This document shows positions 9,510-18,659 of a DNA stretch of 64,000 nucleotides, one piece after another (position 1 is the stretch's first letter; the number at the start of each line of letters is the position of its first letter). A model generated the notes under the pieces. The model searched no databases and was not told the origin of the DNA. It saw only the letters and a program-made list of their open reading frames with translations. The stretch is taken from assembly GCF_004138285.1 (NCBI RefSeq), contig NZ_SCFN01000001.1:124001-188000 (forward strand), written 5' to 3'. A program made the position numbers and the translations under genes. The DNA is from Gottfriedia acidiceleris. Lineage in GTDB: Bacteria; Bacillota; Bacilli; Bacillales; Bacillaceae_G.

Positions 9510-10196
9510 TTGTCAAATTCGCTTCTCATTAAAGATTTTCCGAAAGATGAAAGACCTAGAGAGCGATTGTTAAAATTTGGTCCCGGTAGTTTGTCTAACC
9601 AGGATTTACTTGCGATATTATTAAGGACTGGGACAAAAAATGAATCGGTTTTAAAAGTTTCAAACGAACTTTTATTGAAATTTGATGGACTAAGATTATT
9701 AATGAATGCGTCTGTTGAAGAAATATCAAATATTAAAGGGATCGGTGAAGCAAAAGCTGTACAGCTAATTGCTGCCTTTGAATTAGGAAAAAGGATTAAC
9801 CGACTTCAATATGACGAAAGATTTATTATTAAAAGTCCAGATGATTGTGCTAAATTTATGATGGATGAAATGCGATTTCTTGAACAAGAGCATTTTGTAT
9901 GTTTATACTTAAATACGAAAAATCAAGTTATTGCCCGCGAAACTATTTTTAAAGGTAGTTTAAATGCTTCGATTGTCCATCCTCGTGAAGTTTTTAAAGA
10001 AGCTTTTCGTAGATCTGCAAGCTCGATTATTTGTTTACACAATCATCCGAGTGGGGATCCAACTCCAAGTCGAGAAGATATCGAAGTAACAAAACGATTA
10101 GTTGAATGTGGAAAAATAATTGGAATTGAATTACTAGACCATATCATTATTGGTGAACATAAGTATGTCAGTTTAAAAGAAAAAGGTTACGTTTAA
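9510..10196 (+). CDS. radC: RadC family JAMM-domain protein
   Basis: A 228-residue RadC (UPF0758) protein. The N-terminal half has the helix-hairpin-helix-like region (SNIKGIGEAKAVQLIAAFELG). The C-terminal half is a JAB/MPN metalloprotease-like domain with the zinc motif HNHPSGDPTPSRED near residue 177 and an upstream glutamate (ARETIFKGSLN). The exact biochemical role of chromosomal RadC is not settled, and older links to recombinational repair are disputed. The start is TTG with GAGGTGG five bases upstream, and no better ATG exists. It is placed between maf and mreB as in B. subtilis. Confidence 0.94.
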   Translation: MSNSLLIKDFPKDERPRERLLKFGPGSLSNQDLLAILLRTGTKNESVLKVSNELLLKFDGLRLLMNASVEEISNIKGIGEAKAVQLIAAFELGKRINRLQYDERFIIKSPDDCAKFMMDEMRFLEQEHFVCLYLNTKNQVIARETIFKGSLNASIVHPREVFKEAFRRSASSIICLHNHPSGDPTPSREDIEVTKRLVECGKIIGIELLDHIIIGEHKYVSLKEKGYV

Positions 10197-10331
10197 GGGT
10201 GTTCATTAGTAGCTAATTGTTTTATAATGTAAGTTATGGATAAAAACCTGTTATTTACTAACGATAAGAGAATATAGTATAGATACTTTAAATATGAATT
10301 TAAGTTGTACGTTTTAGAAAGGAAGATACAT

Positions 10332-11372
10332 ATGTTTGGATTAGGTGGATTTACTCGTGATTTAGGAATAGACTTAGGTACTGCGAATACTTTAGTCTTT
10401 GTAAAAGGAAAAGGAATAGTAGTTAGAGAACCTTCTGTTGTTGCTTTAAAAACAGATACGAAACAAATTGTTGCTGTAGGGAATTCAGCAAAACTTATGA
10501 TTGGTCGTACTCCAGGGAATGTTGTTGCAACTAGACCAATGAAGGATGGGGTTATTGCTGACTTTGAAACAACAGCAACAATGATGAAACACTACATTGA
10601 TCAAGCTCAAAAGAGCAACGGATTTTTCTCACGTAAACCTTATGTAATGGTATGTGTGCCATCAGGCATTACTGCTGTTGAAAAAAGAGCTGTTATTGAT
10701 GCAACAAGACAAGCGGGTGCACGTGATGCATTCCTAATTGAAGAACCTTTTGCCGCAGCAATTGGTGCTAATTTACCGGTTATGGAACCAACTGGTAGTA
10801 TGGTTGTTGATATTGGTGGAGGAACAACTGAAGTTGCAATTATCTCATTAGGTGGAATCGTTACTAGCCAATCGATTCGTACTGCTGGTGATGATATGGA
10901 CGATGCGATTATTCAATATATTAAAAAGAACTATAACTTATCAATTGGTGAACGTACTGCCGAACAGTTAAAGCTCGAAATTGGTTCAGCTATTAAAACG
11001 GAATCAGATGAACAAATGGATATTCGTGGTCGTGATTTAATTTCAGGTTTACCTAAAACAATTACAATCCATGGAGAAGAAATTGCAGCAGCATTAAGTG
11101 ATACAGTTGCGGCAATTGTTGAATCTGTAAAAAATACCTTAGAGAAAACGCCACCTGAATTAGCAGCAGACATTATTGATCGTGGAATCGTTCTTACTGG
11201 TGGTGGAGCACTTCTTCGTAATATTGACAAAGTAATTGCTCAAGAAACAAATATGCCTGTAATAGTTGCGGAAGACCCTCTTGACTGTGTTGCAATGGGT
11301 ACAGGTAAAGCATTAGATAATATCGATATTTTCAAAAAGAATTATTCTTCTTCAAGCTCTTCATATCGATAA
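10332..11372 (+). CDS. mreB: Rod-shape determining actin homologue MreB
   Basis: A 346-residue actin-like ATPase that polymerises at the membrane and guides the elongation machinery. Visible signatures are the phosphate-1 loop [13 protein letters not shown] near residues 9-21, the second phosphate loop [13 protein letters not shown], and the adenosine motif [13 protein letters not shown]. The N-terminal MFGLGGF is an amphipathic membrane anchor. An in-frame TTG at 10305 would add nine residues, but the ribosome site AAAGGAAG (10318-10325) lies downstream of it and serves the ATG at 10332. The mreC gene follows after 170 bp containing two hairpins. The ATG chosen gives the family's usual N-terminus. 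Confidence 0.96.
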   Translation: MFGLGGFTRDLGIDLGTANTLVFVKGKGIVVREPSVVALKTDTKQIVAVGNSAKLMIGRTPGNVVATRPMKDGVIADFETTATMMKHYIDQAQKSNGFFSRKPYVMVCVPSGITAVEKRAVIDATRQAGARDAFLIEEPFAAAIGANLPVMEPTGSMVVDIGGGTTEVAIISLGGIVTSQSIRTAGDDMDDAIIQYIKKNYNLSIGERTAEQLKLEIGSAIKTESDEQMDIRGRDLISGLPKTITIHGEEIAAALSDTVAAIVESVKNTLEKTPPELAADIIDRGIVLTGGGALLRNIDKVIAQETNMPVIVAEDPLDCVAMGTGKALDNIDIFKKNYSSSSSSYR

Positions 11373-11413
11373 AGTTGATTGGTAATATAAAAATTAGGCT
11401 AGTTTTCTAAAAA

Positions 11414-11490
11414 GATGAACTACTAAATAAGTTCTTTAATAAGAAGATTAGTTCAAATTTGTAATCCTCACTACAATTAGTGAGGATTAC
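11414..11490 (+). other. Two RNA hairpins between mreB and mreC
   Basis: A weaker stem pairs GAACTA with TAGTTC around 11414-11455. A perfect 12-bp stem follows: GTAATCCTCACT (11461-11472) with AGTGAGGATTAC (11479-11490), six-base loop. No T run follows, so it is not an ordinary intrinsic terminator; RNA stabilisation or processing is possible. Confidence 0.5.
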
Positions 11491-11542
11491 ATTCATGAAA
11501 TCGTTAGAACAAAAAGTTGAATTGTTATAAGAGGGTGTAAGA

Positions 11543-12397
11543 ATGCCACAATTTTTTCAAAATAAACGTTTAATGATTGTCTTAGCTGCTATTATCTTAC
11601 TAGTGGCACTTCTAGGTTATTCTTTAAGAAGTAATAGAAACCTTTCAATTCCTGAGCAGTTTATTAAAGATACAGTAAGTTTGACTGAAAAAGTATTTAA
11701 TAAGCCCGCACAACTTATTGCGGGTTTATTTAATAATATGGCGGACTTAAAAGATACATATGATGAAAATCAAGTTTTGAAAAGTAAGCTAGATAAATAT
11801 GTTGAATTATCTGTACGTGAGAAAGCATTAGAAAAAGAAAACAAAGAATTAAAAGACATGATTGGAATCAAAAAAAGTTTAAGTGATTATGATACATTTC
11901 AAGCTACAGTTACAATAAGAGATCCGGATAAATGGCAACAAATCATTACCATTGATAAAGGATCGATAAGTGGAATTGAAAAAGAAATGGCAGTTATCAC
12001 TTCTAAAGGATTAATTGGTAAAGTTAAAAATGTTTCTAAATTTTCATCAACTGTACAATTATTAAGTTCTTCAGATCGAACAAATCGAATTTCTGCTAAA
12101 ATTCAGCAAAAGGATACGGTTTTTGGTTTGATAGAAGGTTATGATGTTGAGAAACAAGCTTTATTATTCAAACGAATTCCATCAAATGCAAAAGTAAAAA
12201 AAGGACAAACAGTCGTGACTTCAGGTCTTGGTGGTGTTTTTCCAGCTAATCTAGTGATAGGAAAAGTTGAGGAAGTTGTTCCTGATGAACATGGACTAAC
12301 ACAAACAGCTTATATTAAACCGCAAGCAGATTTTAATGACATAAATCATGTACTAGCTGTTAAGCGTTCAATTGATCAGCCACAGAAAGGAGAGTAA
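11543..12397 (+). CDS. mreC: Rod-shape determining protein MreC
   Basis: A 284-residue bitopic membrane protein of the elongasome. A short basic N-terminus is followed by one transmembrane helix (RLMIVLAAIILLVALLGYSL, about residues 9-28). Then come a coiled coil (about 70-110, with LEKENKELKDMIG) and an extracytoplasmic beta-domain containing GLIGKVKNVSKFSSTVQLL and TSGLGGVFPANLVIG. It links MreB filaments to cell-wall synthases outside the membrane. The length is close to B. subtilis MreC (290). Its last codons carry the AAAGGAGAG ribosome site used by mreD. Confidence 0.95.
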   Translation: MPQFFQNKRLMIVLAAIILLVALLGYSLRSNRNLSIPEQFIKDTVSLTEKVFNKPAQLIAGLFNNMADLKDTYDENQVLKSKLDKYVELSVREKALEKENKELKDMIGIKKSLSDYDTFQATVTIRDPDKWQQIITIDKGSISGIEKEMAVITSKGLIGKVKNVSKFSSTVQLLSSSDRTNRISAKIQQKDTVFGLIEGYDVEKQALLFKRIPSNAKVKKGQTVVTSGLGGVFPANLVIGKVEEVVPDEHGLTQTAYIKPQADFNDINHVLAVKRSIDQPQKGE

Positions 12398-12404
12398 TTA
12401 GTAA

Positions 12405-12923
12405 ATGAGTAAGTATGGTTTACCTCTCCTTTTAACATTTCTGTTTATCTTAGAAAATATTTATGTATCAACTGTTTCGCCAAACATTCTTGGTCACGAT
12501 GCGATAATTGTTCCTCATTTTCTATTTTTTGGTTTATTATTTATTACTTTATATTACAATCCGAAGAAGGCGCTTATTTATGGTGTTATTTTTGGGTTCA
12601 TTTATGATATTGTTTATACAGAGATTATAGGTATATATTTAGCTGCTTTTCCGTTATTTATCTTTTTAATAAGTCAAGCAATTAAAATACTTTACGCGAA
12701 TTTATTCGTTCGAAGTATTCTTGTTTTAATATGGACAGCAGCCTTAGAATATTTAGTATACGGATTAAATGCGTTATTCGGATTTACTAATATGAATAAT
12801 ACATACTTTTTGAATCATCGATTATTTCCGACATTATTACTGAATGCACTATTTATATTAATTTTTGCATATCCTTTCTCATCATTATTAAGAACGATTA
12901 GTGAAAATAATGAGGAAAAATAA
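12405..12923 (+). CDS. mreD: Rod-shape determining protein MreD
   Basis: A 172-residue polytopic membrane protein with about five hydrophobic helices (PLLLTFLFILENIYV, FLFFGLLFITLYY, VIFGFIYDIVYTEIIG, ILVLIWTAALEYLVYG, LLNALFILIFAYPF). Family landmarks are the LE.IYV segment near the N-terminus and the GxxYDIxY motif in the third segment. It acts with MreB, MreC and RodA/PBPs in lateral wall growth. It starts 7 bp after mreC ends, with the ribosome site inside the mreC 3' end, so translation is likely coupled. Confidence 0.93.
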   Translation: MSKYGLPLLLTFLFILENIYVSTVSPNILGHDAIIVPHFLFFGLLFITLYYNPKKALIYGVIFGFIYDIVYTEIIGIYLAAFPLFIFLISQAIKILYANLFVRSILVLIWTAALEYLVYGLNALFGFTNMNNTYFLNHRLFPTLLLNALFILIFAYPFSSLLRTISENNEEK

Positions 12924-12973
12924 AGGATTTTTCGGGTGCATGTCGAATTATACAATCGGGGTGAACACTTATC

Positions 12974-13657
12974 ATGGAACAGAGGCAACAATATGTTACA
13001 ATAAAAGGAACGAAAGATGGTCTAACACTGCACCTCGATGATACATGTTCTTTTCAAATTTTAGTAGATGAAATTGAAGAAAGACTGTCTACCCACTTGT
13101 TTGAGAGCAATGATCGTCCCTTACTTGCAGTTCGTTTAAAAATAGGAAATCGTTTTTTATCTCCCGAACAAGATGAAATTATTCGTTCAATTGTTCGTAA
13201 AAAGAATAATCTTGTGGTTGAAACAATCGAAAGTAATGTGATTTCGAAGCAAGAAGCTATTGAATGGATGAAAAGGGAGGAAATTGTACCTATTTGTAGA
13301 ATGGTAAGATCCGGTCAGATTCTCCAAGTGAAAGGTGATTTACTGTTAATCGGTGATGTTAACCCAGGTGGAACTGTTATTGCGGGTGGAAATATCTTTA
13401 TTATGGGTGCACTAAGAGGTACTGCTCATGCCGGTTTTAATGGTAATAAGGAGGCAGTCATTGCGGCATCAATAATGAGACCAATGCAGTTGAGAATTTG
13501 CAGCATAATGAACAGAGCACCGGATCATTATGGTGATGAAGGCAATGAGATGGAATGTGCGTATATAAACGAAGACAGCCAAATCATTGTCGATCGCATA
13601 CAATTTCTGACTCATCTTAGACCTAGTTTGACAAGGTTAGAAAGGGGCATGATGTAA
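12974..13657 (+). CDS. minC: Septum site-determining protein MinC
   Basis: A 227-residue inhibitor of FtsZ polymerisation. The N-terminal domain (about 1-100) binds FtsZ. The C-terminal right-handed beta-helix (about 105-215) includes [20 protein letters not shown] and [11 protein letters not shown], the family's signature, and binds MinD. It is cytosolic and recruited to the membrane by MinD. The gene is 50 bp after mreD and only 2 bp before minD. Length and order match B. subtilis mreBCD-minCD. Confidence 0.95.
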   Translation: MEQRQQYVTIKGTKDGLTLHLDDTCSFQILVDEIEERLSTHLFESNDRPLLAVRLKIGNRFLSPEQDEIIRSIVRKKNNLVVETIESNVISKQEAIEWMKREEIVPICRMVRSGQILQVKGDLLLIGDVNPGGTVIAGGNIFIMGALRGTAHAGFNGNKEAVIAASIMRPMQLRICSIMNRAPDHYGDEGNEMECAYINEDSQIIVDRIQFLTHLRPSLTRLERGMM

Positions 13658-13659
13658 CT

Positions 13660-14454
13660 GTGGGAGAGGCTATAGTAATTACATCTGGTAAAGGTGGAGT
13701 TGGTAAAACAACTACATCAGCAAATTTAGGAACAGCATTAGCGATGTTTGGAAAAAAAGTGTGCTTAATTGACACGGATATCGGCCTACGTAACTTAGAC
13801 GTTGTCATGGGATTAGAAAATCGCATCGTCTATGATTTAGTGGACGTTGTTGAAGGTCGCTGTAAAACGCATCAGGCACTAATAAAGGATAAGCGTTTTG
13901 AATGCTTATATTTATTACCTGCTGCACAAACAAGCGATAAAACTGCTGTTTCTCCTGAACAAATGAGAGAGCTTGTTGATGAATTAAAAAAAGACTATGA
14001 TTATATATTAATAGACTGCCCTGCTGGTATTGAGCAAGGATATAAAAATGCAGTAGCAGGTGCAGATAAAGCGATCGTTGTCACAACTCCTGAAGTTTCT
14101 TCAATTCGTGATGCAGATCGTATTATTGGATTATTAGATCAAGAGGATATTGAACCTCCTAAACTAGTAATCAATCGTATTAGAAGTCATATGATGGAAA
14201 ATAGAGATAGCTTAGATGTTGATGAAATTACTTCAATGTTAGCTGTAGATTTAATTGGTATTGTCCAAGATGATGAAAACGTTATTAAGGCAACTAATAG
14301 TGGAGAACCTGTAGCAATGAATCCAAATTCAAAAGCTTCTATTGCATATAGAAATATTGCAAGAAGAGTGCTAGGGGAATCTGTACCATTACAATCATTA
14401 GAAACTGAAAAGAGTATTTTCTTTAAAGTGAAAAAATTATTTGGTATCCGATAA
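13660..14454 (+). CDS. minD: Septum site-determining ATPase MinD
   Basis: A 264-residue ParA/MinD ATPase. The deviant Walker A motif SGKGGVGKTTTSANLG lies near residues 9-24, with DTDIGLRNLDVVMGLE following. Walker B is YDYILIDCPAGIE. The last residues FFKVKKLFGIR form the amphipathic membrane-targeting helix. MinD-ATP binds the membrane and carries MinC to poles through DivIVA/MinJ in Bacillus. The start is GTG (MGEAIVITSGKGG), as in B. subtilis, with AAAGGGG about 13 bp upstream inside the minC end. A terminator follows. Confidence 0.97.
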   Translation: MGEAIVITSGKGGVGKTTTSANLGTALAMFGKKVCLIDTDIGLRNLDVVMGLENRIVYDLVDVVEGRCKTHQALIKDKRFECLYLLPAAQTSDKTAVSPEQMRELVDELKKDYDYILIDCPAGIEQGYKNAVAGADKAIVVTTPEVSSIRDADRIIGLLDQEDIEPPKLVINRIRSHMMENRDSLDVDEITSMLAVDLIGIVQDDENVIKATNSGEPVAMNPNSKASIAYRNIARRVLGESVPLQSLETEKSIFFKVKKLFGIR

Positions 14455-14485
14455 CACTTCGTAAAAAACGAAGTGTTTTTCTTTT
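14453..14485 (+). terminator. Terminator after minD
   Basis: AACACTTCGT (14453-14462) pairs with ACGAAGTGTT (14468-14477), followed by TTTCTTTTTTT. It marks the end of the mreB-minD operon. Confidence 0.85.
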
Positions 14486-14561
14486 TTTCGATCTTTCAAA
14501 TGTCCTCTTTAATCACTTCCAAAACCCTAATACCTTTGTCCACTTTTCAAATTATCTACAC

Positions 14562-14588
14562 ATAAGTTGTCCTACCCAATCATATAAA
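14562..14588 (+). promoter_or_regulatory. Candidate sigma-E promoter for spoIVFA
   Basis: ATAAGT (14562-14567) and CATATAAA (14581-14588) are 13 bp apart, resembling the mother-cell sigma-E consensus. The spoIVF operon of B. subtilis is sigma-E dependent. The safA candidate in this window has the same spacing. Confidence 0.45.
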
Positions 14589-14621
14589 TTAATTAACTAG
14601 TTTGCGAGGAGAGGTGACACT

Positions 14622-15392
14622 TTGAGTAAGCGCGTAGATGATATAAGAAAGCGGATCGCTAAACGGCGTGAACAAGAAGAAAAATGGGGAAATCCGAATC
14701 AATTGATGAGCAAATTTCCGGTAAAAGAAGTGCAAAACACTGAGGGCGGATACACTTATACTTATGATGATTTGGTAGAAGAGCAAGGTAAGAAAATAAT
14801 GAATAACTCTAACTTTATGTTTAGAAGTTTATTATGCGCGATTATTGTACTAGCTTTAGCTATCATCTTAAAAAGTAACTCACCTATGGCATCTCAAGTT
14901 CGGCATGGTCTATCACAAGTTTATGAAAGTGAATTTCAATTTGCTTCATTACAAAAATGGTATGAAGATCGGTTTGGAAGTCCAATTGCTTTTTTACCGC
15001 AATTAAATGATCAAAAAGAGAATGTTGGAAATGATAATTATGCTGTTCCTGCAAGTGGTAAAGTACTGCAAAGTTTTAAAACGGACGGCCAAGGAATATT
15101 GATTCAAACTGAAGCTAACCAAAAAGTAGAGTCAATCAAAAAAGGTCGAGTACTTTTTGTAGGAAAGAAAGATAATTTAGGAAATACGGTCATTATTCAA
15201 CACGCCGATGGTTCAGAATCTTGGTACGGAAAATTAGGAACAACTAACGTAAAAGTTTATGACGAAGTGGATAGTAAAAAGGTTATCGGAACGGTATCAT
15301 CCAATGATGAAGGGAATCTAGGTACGTATTATTTTGCAATTAAAATGGGGGAAAAATTTATTGATCCGAAAAAGGTGATTTCATTTGAATAA
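14622..15392 (+). CDS. spoIVFA: Stage IV sporulation protein FA
   Basis: A 256-residue mother-cell membrane protein. A charged N-terminal region (MSKRVDDIRKRIAKRREQ) is followed by one transmembrane helix at about 66-85 and an extracytoplasmic C-terminal LytM/M23-like domain (about 145-250). In that domain the M23 pattern is degenerate: VIIQHADGSESWYGKLG has YGKL where active enzymes have YAHL, so it should not be an active peptidase. In B. subtilis SpoIVFA holds SpoIVFB and BofA in a complex and restrains pro-sigma-K processing until cleaved. The start is TTG with GGAGAGGTG six bases upstream. The 3' end overlaps spoIVFB by 8 bp. Confidence 0.92.
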   Translation: MSKRVDDIRKRIAKRREQEEKWGNPNQLMSKFPVKEVQNTEGGYTYTYDDLVEEQGKKIMNNSNFMFRSLLCAIIVLALAIILKSNSPMASQVRHGLSQVYESEFQFASLQKWYEDRFGSPIAFLPQLNDQKENVGNDNYAVPASGKVLQSFKTDGQGILIQTEANQKVESIKKGRVLFVGKKDNLGNTVIIQHADGSESWYGKLGTTNVKVYDEVDSKKVIGTVSSNDEGNLGTYYFAIKMGEKFIDPKKVISFE

Positions 15393-16245
15393 ATGGCTAA
15401 TTCTTCCTTCCAAAATTTCTGTTCATCCACTATATTTATTAATTGCATGTATTGGTATTATGACAGCTAATTTTTGGTCAGTATTGTTTGTATCAATTAT
15501 TATTTTTTTCCACGAATTAGGTCACGCCATTGCTGCTACTTCATTTAATTGGAGAATTAATAAAATTACGCTACTTCCGTTTGGGGGAGTTGTAGATCTT
15601 GATGAACATGGAAATCGACCAACTTATGAGGAGTTTATTGTTACAATCTCTGGCCCCATTCAACATTTAACTTTATATATAATCGCTAACTTCCTATTTC
15701 AAATGAATATAATGCCTGAAAACCTTTATACACTATTTATCAATTACAATCTTAGTATTCTTTGTTTTAATTTATTACCAATATGGCCATTAGACGGTGG
15801 GAAATTAATATATCAGTTATTTTCATTGATCTTTCCGTTCGTTAGAGCTCATATATATAGCTTGTACTCATCATTTGTATTTTTATTATTATCCTCATTA
15901 CTTACGATCATAATACAGCCTATGAATATTACAATTTGGGTTTGTCTATTATTTTTAATCGTTTCTTTATGGGGAGAATGGAAAAATAGGCATTTTGTTG
16001 TTATACGATTTTTAATGGAACGGTTTTATGGAAACAAACAATATATCCAAAAAATCAAATCGATCTCCTTGAATAAAGAAACAAAATTATTTCAAGTTTT
16101 TTCTAACTTTCAAAAAGGATATAAATACAACGTAGTCTTTTCTCTTGATAAAAAAAATCAACAAATGTTAGATGAAAATGAATTATTACATGCATACTTT
16201 ACTGAGAAGAAAGCAACCTATTCGCTTGAAGAACTAATTAGTTAG
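15385..16245 (+). CDS. spoIVFB: Stage IV sporulation intramembrane metalloprotease FB
   Basis: A 286-residue site-2-type protease that cleaves pro-sigma-K in the outer forespore membrane. The zinc motif HELGH is at residues 43-47, with the third ligand in PIWPLDGGK (Asp137). There are about six membrane segments, and a C-terminal cytosolic region (about 200-286) resembles a CBS domain. The length is nearly the same as in B. subtilis (288). The start is TTG, overlapping the end of spoIVFA, with AAGGTGA seven bases upstream, so translational coupling is likely. Its regulators SpoIVFA and BofC are also in this window. Confidence 0.94.
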   Translation: MNKWLILPSKISVHPLYLLIACIGIMTANFWSVLFVSIIIFFHELGHAIAATSFNWRINKITLLPFGGVVDLDEHGNRPTYEEFIVTISGPIQHLTLYIIANFLFQMNIMPENLYTLFINYNLSILCFNLLPIWPLDGGKLIYQLFSLIFPFVRAHIYSLYSSFVFLLLSSLLTIIIQPMNITIWVCLLFLIVSLWGEWKNRHFVVIRFLMERFYGNKQYIQKIKSISLNKETKLFQVFSNFQKGYKYNVVFSLDKKNQQMLDENELLHAYFTEKKATYSLEELIS

Positions 16246-16313
16246 TTAAATACTTGCTTTCAAAATTTTATCGTTTATGGGGTTAAATCCCTGGAAAATG
16301 ATATAGTTTGCAC

Positions 16314-16346
16314 AAAAAAATGGTCTCAATGTGAGGCCATTTTTTA
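16314..16346. terminator. Bidirectional terminator between spoIVFB and the glycosyltransferase gene
   Basis: AAAAATGGTCTCA (16316-16328) and TGAGGCCATTTTT (16332-16344) form a 13-bp stem with one G-U pair and a three-base loop. Runs of A and T on either side let it serve both converging genes. Confidence 0.8.
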
Positions 16347-16368
16347 AATTTGTTTTATTCAATTATTC

Positions 16369-16935
16369 CTATACATACCACGAAGAGTCTTTTGGAATAT
16401 AGTCATAGTAATACAATATAGAAGGAATCCTCTTTTGAATTTTTATATCGTTTGAAACTCGTCTGCCCCATTCATCGTCTTCTCCAAAACTGATGTTAAG
16501 AAATTTATGTGTCGAGGCAATCTTTTTTGAATAGCACATTAAATGGTTTGGTTTTCGATAATAATAATTTTCATCTTCCCCATGTGCAAACTCTTTCCCG
16601 TATTTACAAACTTTAGAATATTGGTTATTAAAATTTACTAAAACGTCAAATACAATACAGTCAACATTTGGCGTTTCATTTATTGCTGAGCACAATAATT
16701 CGATATAATTTGGTTCTATCCGATCATCGTCATCTATAAATACTACATAATCTCCTTTTGCTTGCTCAATTAGAACATTTCTTTTTTCACCAATGCTTCT
16801 TTTTTTATTTTCCAAAAGTACTAATATTTCAACAGGATATGTTTTACTCTGTTTATCTAATTCATTAATAATACGATTTAAATACCCCATTCTTTCGGGG
16901 ACGGTTGGAATAAGAATTGATAGAATTATATCCAT
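16369..16935 (-). CDS. Small family 2-like glycosyltransferase
   Basis: A 188-residue protein with the GT-A fold start of family 2 transferases: LSILIPTVPERMGYLNRII, then EKRNVLIEQAKGDYVVFIDD with the metal-binding acidic run FIDDDDRI near residues 70-77. A GEDDEWGRRV segment near 155-164 may supply the catalytic acid region. It is shorter than most family members and has no membrane segment, so it may be a minimal cytosolic transferase or a trimmed one. Substrate and product cannot be told. It has its own AGGAG ribosome site and lies alone on the minus strand between spoIVFB and rng; it is not part of the conserved Bacillus order and looks like an insertion. Confidence 0.75.
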   Translation of the reverse strand: MDIILSILIPTVPERMGYLNRIINELDKQSKTYPVEILVLLENKKRSIGEKRNVLIEQAKGDYVVFIDDDDRIEPNYIELLCSAINETPNVDCIVFDVLVNFNNQYSKVCKYGKEFAHGEDENYYYRKPNHLMCYSKKIASTHKFLNISFGEDDEWGRRVSNDIKIQKRIPSILYYYDYIPKDSSWYV

Positions 16936-17157
16936 ATAATCGCTCCTATCTAAATCAGGATTAAGTAAAAGAAAGGGTAATACAGGAAAAGAAAAGGGGA
17001 AAATAACGTTTCTTTAAGGAAGAATGTAAGAGAAATCTTAATATAATATTCAAATTCTAATATTCATGTGAGTAGACTAACTAACTAGATATTAACTAGC
17101 TTTTTTCTATTTAAATGAATAAAATGATAGATACTATACATAGTTAGGAAGATGAAT

Positions 17158-18615
17158 TTGAAGAAAGTTATTATGAATGTAAAACATTCAGAGAAAAGAA
17201 TTGCTGTAACTGAAAATGACCAGCTAGTAGAATGGTTTTCTTCTGCAGACAAAAATACATATGTGGGAAATATATATGTAGGACAAATCCAAGAAGTAAT
17301 GCCGAAATTGAATGCCATTTTTGTAAATATTGGTTTAAATAAAAATGGCTTCATGAGATTGGAAGATACAATCGAGGGTAAAGAATTTGAAATCAATAAA
17401 GACGAATTAATAAGAAAAAAGTTCCAAAAAGGACAATATATTTTGGTTCAAGTAATAAAGGATGCGTTTGATGAGAAAGGTCCTAAACTAACAAATAATC
17501 TTGAGTTCTCTGGTGATTACGTAGTATATTTCCCTCTTACAAAACAAGTTGCTGTATCAAATAAAATAAAAAAAGAATCGAAACGAAATAAATTATATTC
17601 ATTAGGTCGAGATTACACTAGTGATAGTGAGGGGCTAATTTTTAGATCCTCATGTGAAAATGCCGAAACGGATGAGATTTTAAATGAGTTAAAAGGCTTT
17701 CAAACATTTTATGAGTCATTAAAAAATCAAAGTTTTAAAAAAATCACTTGTGTATGGGAAGCGAATTCCTTGTTTACTAAGTTTTTTAAATTACATCCTA
17801 AAGATACAATCAGTGAGTTAATCATTGATGATTTAGCTGCTTATAAAAATTATTTGCCGGAAGATCTTCAAATAATTAGTTATAGAGGAAATGAAAATAT
17901 TTTTGTGGCTTTTAAAATTGAAGAACAAATAGAAAAATCCTTTAAACAAATTGTATGGTTAAAAAATGGTTCATTTCTATTAATCGAGCAAACTGAAGCT
18001 ATGACAGTAATCGATGTAAATACAGGTAAATTTAGCGGGAAAAATAATCGTGAAGAAACTGTATATCATACAAATCAATTAGCTGCAATTGAGATTGTTC
18101 GCCAATTAAGACTTCGTGATATTGGTGGAATGATTATTATTGATTTTATAAATATGAAGTCCATTGAACAGCAAAAAAGTATAGGTGATCTATTAAAGGA
18201 AGCGTTTAAAAATGACCGAGCATATACAAAGCTATTTGGATTTACAGACCTTGGTTTATTTGAACTTACACGCAAAAGAACAGCTCATTCACATATCGAA
18301 GCAACACATCAAAAGTGCCCTGAGTGCAATGGTAGTGGGCTTGTAAAAAACACAGTTCAGACAGTTTTTGAGCTAGAAAGAGCGCTTTGGGAACTCTCAA
18401 CAAGTCGTGATATTGAGGCTTTACTTGTTGAATGTAGTGAAGATGTTGCAAAAGCGTTAAATGGAGATCAAAATAATCATGTTCAAAGACTAGAAAAAGC
18501 AATGTTTATAAAAATCTGTTTAAAAATTATATCTTCAAAAACACCATTTTATAATATAGTTAGAACTGGTACGATCAAGGAAATAACAAGCTATTTAGAA
18601 ACTGTCATTAACTGA
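17158..18615 (+). CDS. rng: Ribonuclease E/G family endoribonuclease
   Basis: About 485 residues of the RNase G/E family. An S1-like RNA-binding segment comes first (TYVGNIYVGQIQEVMPKLNA...). The catalytic magnesium-binding aspartates lie in VIDVNTGKF (D286) and MIIIDFINM (D329). Their spacing of 43 equals that in E. coli RNase E. The zinc-link motif CPECNGSG is near residue 387. It would cleave single-stranded A/U-rich RNA, for example rRNA precursors or mRNA. An ATG at 17152 directly abuts the AGGAAG site; the TTG at 17158 has proper six-base spacing and is preferred. B. subtilis itself lacks this family, but some relatives carry it just before rplU. Confidence 0.9.
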   Translation: MKKVIMNVKHSEKRIAVTENDQLVEWFSSADKNTYVGNIYVGQIQEVMPKLNAIFVNIGLNKNGFMRLEDTIEGKEFEINKDELIRKKFQKGQYILVQVIKDAFDEKGPKLTNNLEFSGDYVVYFPLTKQVAVSNKIKKESKRNKLYSLGRDYTSDSEGLIFRSSCENAETDEILNELKGFQTFYESLKNQSFKKITCVWEANSLFTKFFKLHPKDTISELIIDDLAAYKNYLPEDLQIISYRGNENIFVAFKIEEQIEKSFKQIVWLKNGSFLLIEQTEAMTVIDVNTGKFSGKNNREETVYHTNQLAAIEIVRQLRLRDIGGMIIIDFINMKSIEQQKSIGDLLKEAFKNDRAYTKLFGFTDLGLFELTRKRTAHSHIEATHQKCPECNGSGLVKNTVQTVFELERALWELSTSRDIEALLVECSEDVAKALNGDQNNHVQRLEKAMFIKICLKIISSKTPFYNIVRTGTIKEITSYLETVIN

Positions 18616-18623
18616 AGTAGTTG

Positions 18624-18652
18624 TTGACATTCGACATGCGTCGTGGTAACAT
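18624..18652 (+). promoter_or_regulatory. Sigma-A promoter of the rplU operon
   Basis: A perfect TTGACA (18624-18629) is 17 bp from TAACAT (18647-18652). Transcription should start about 18659, placing the L21 leader at the 5' end of the mRNA. Confidence 0.85.
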
Positions 18653-18659
18653 CATAATG

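Noticed and set aside
10931-11230. Minus-strand 99-codon ORF within mreB
   Set aside because: Antisense shadow of a conserved gene; no ribosome site or recognisable domain.
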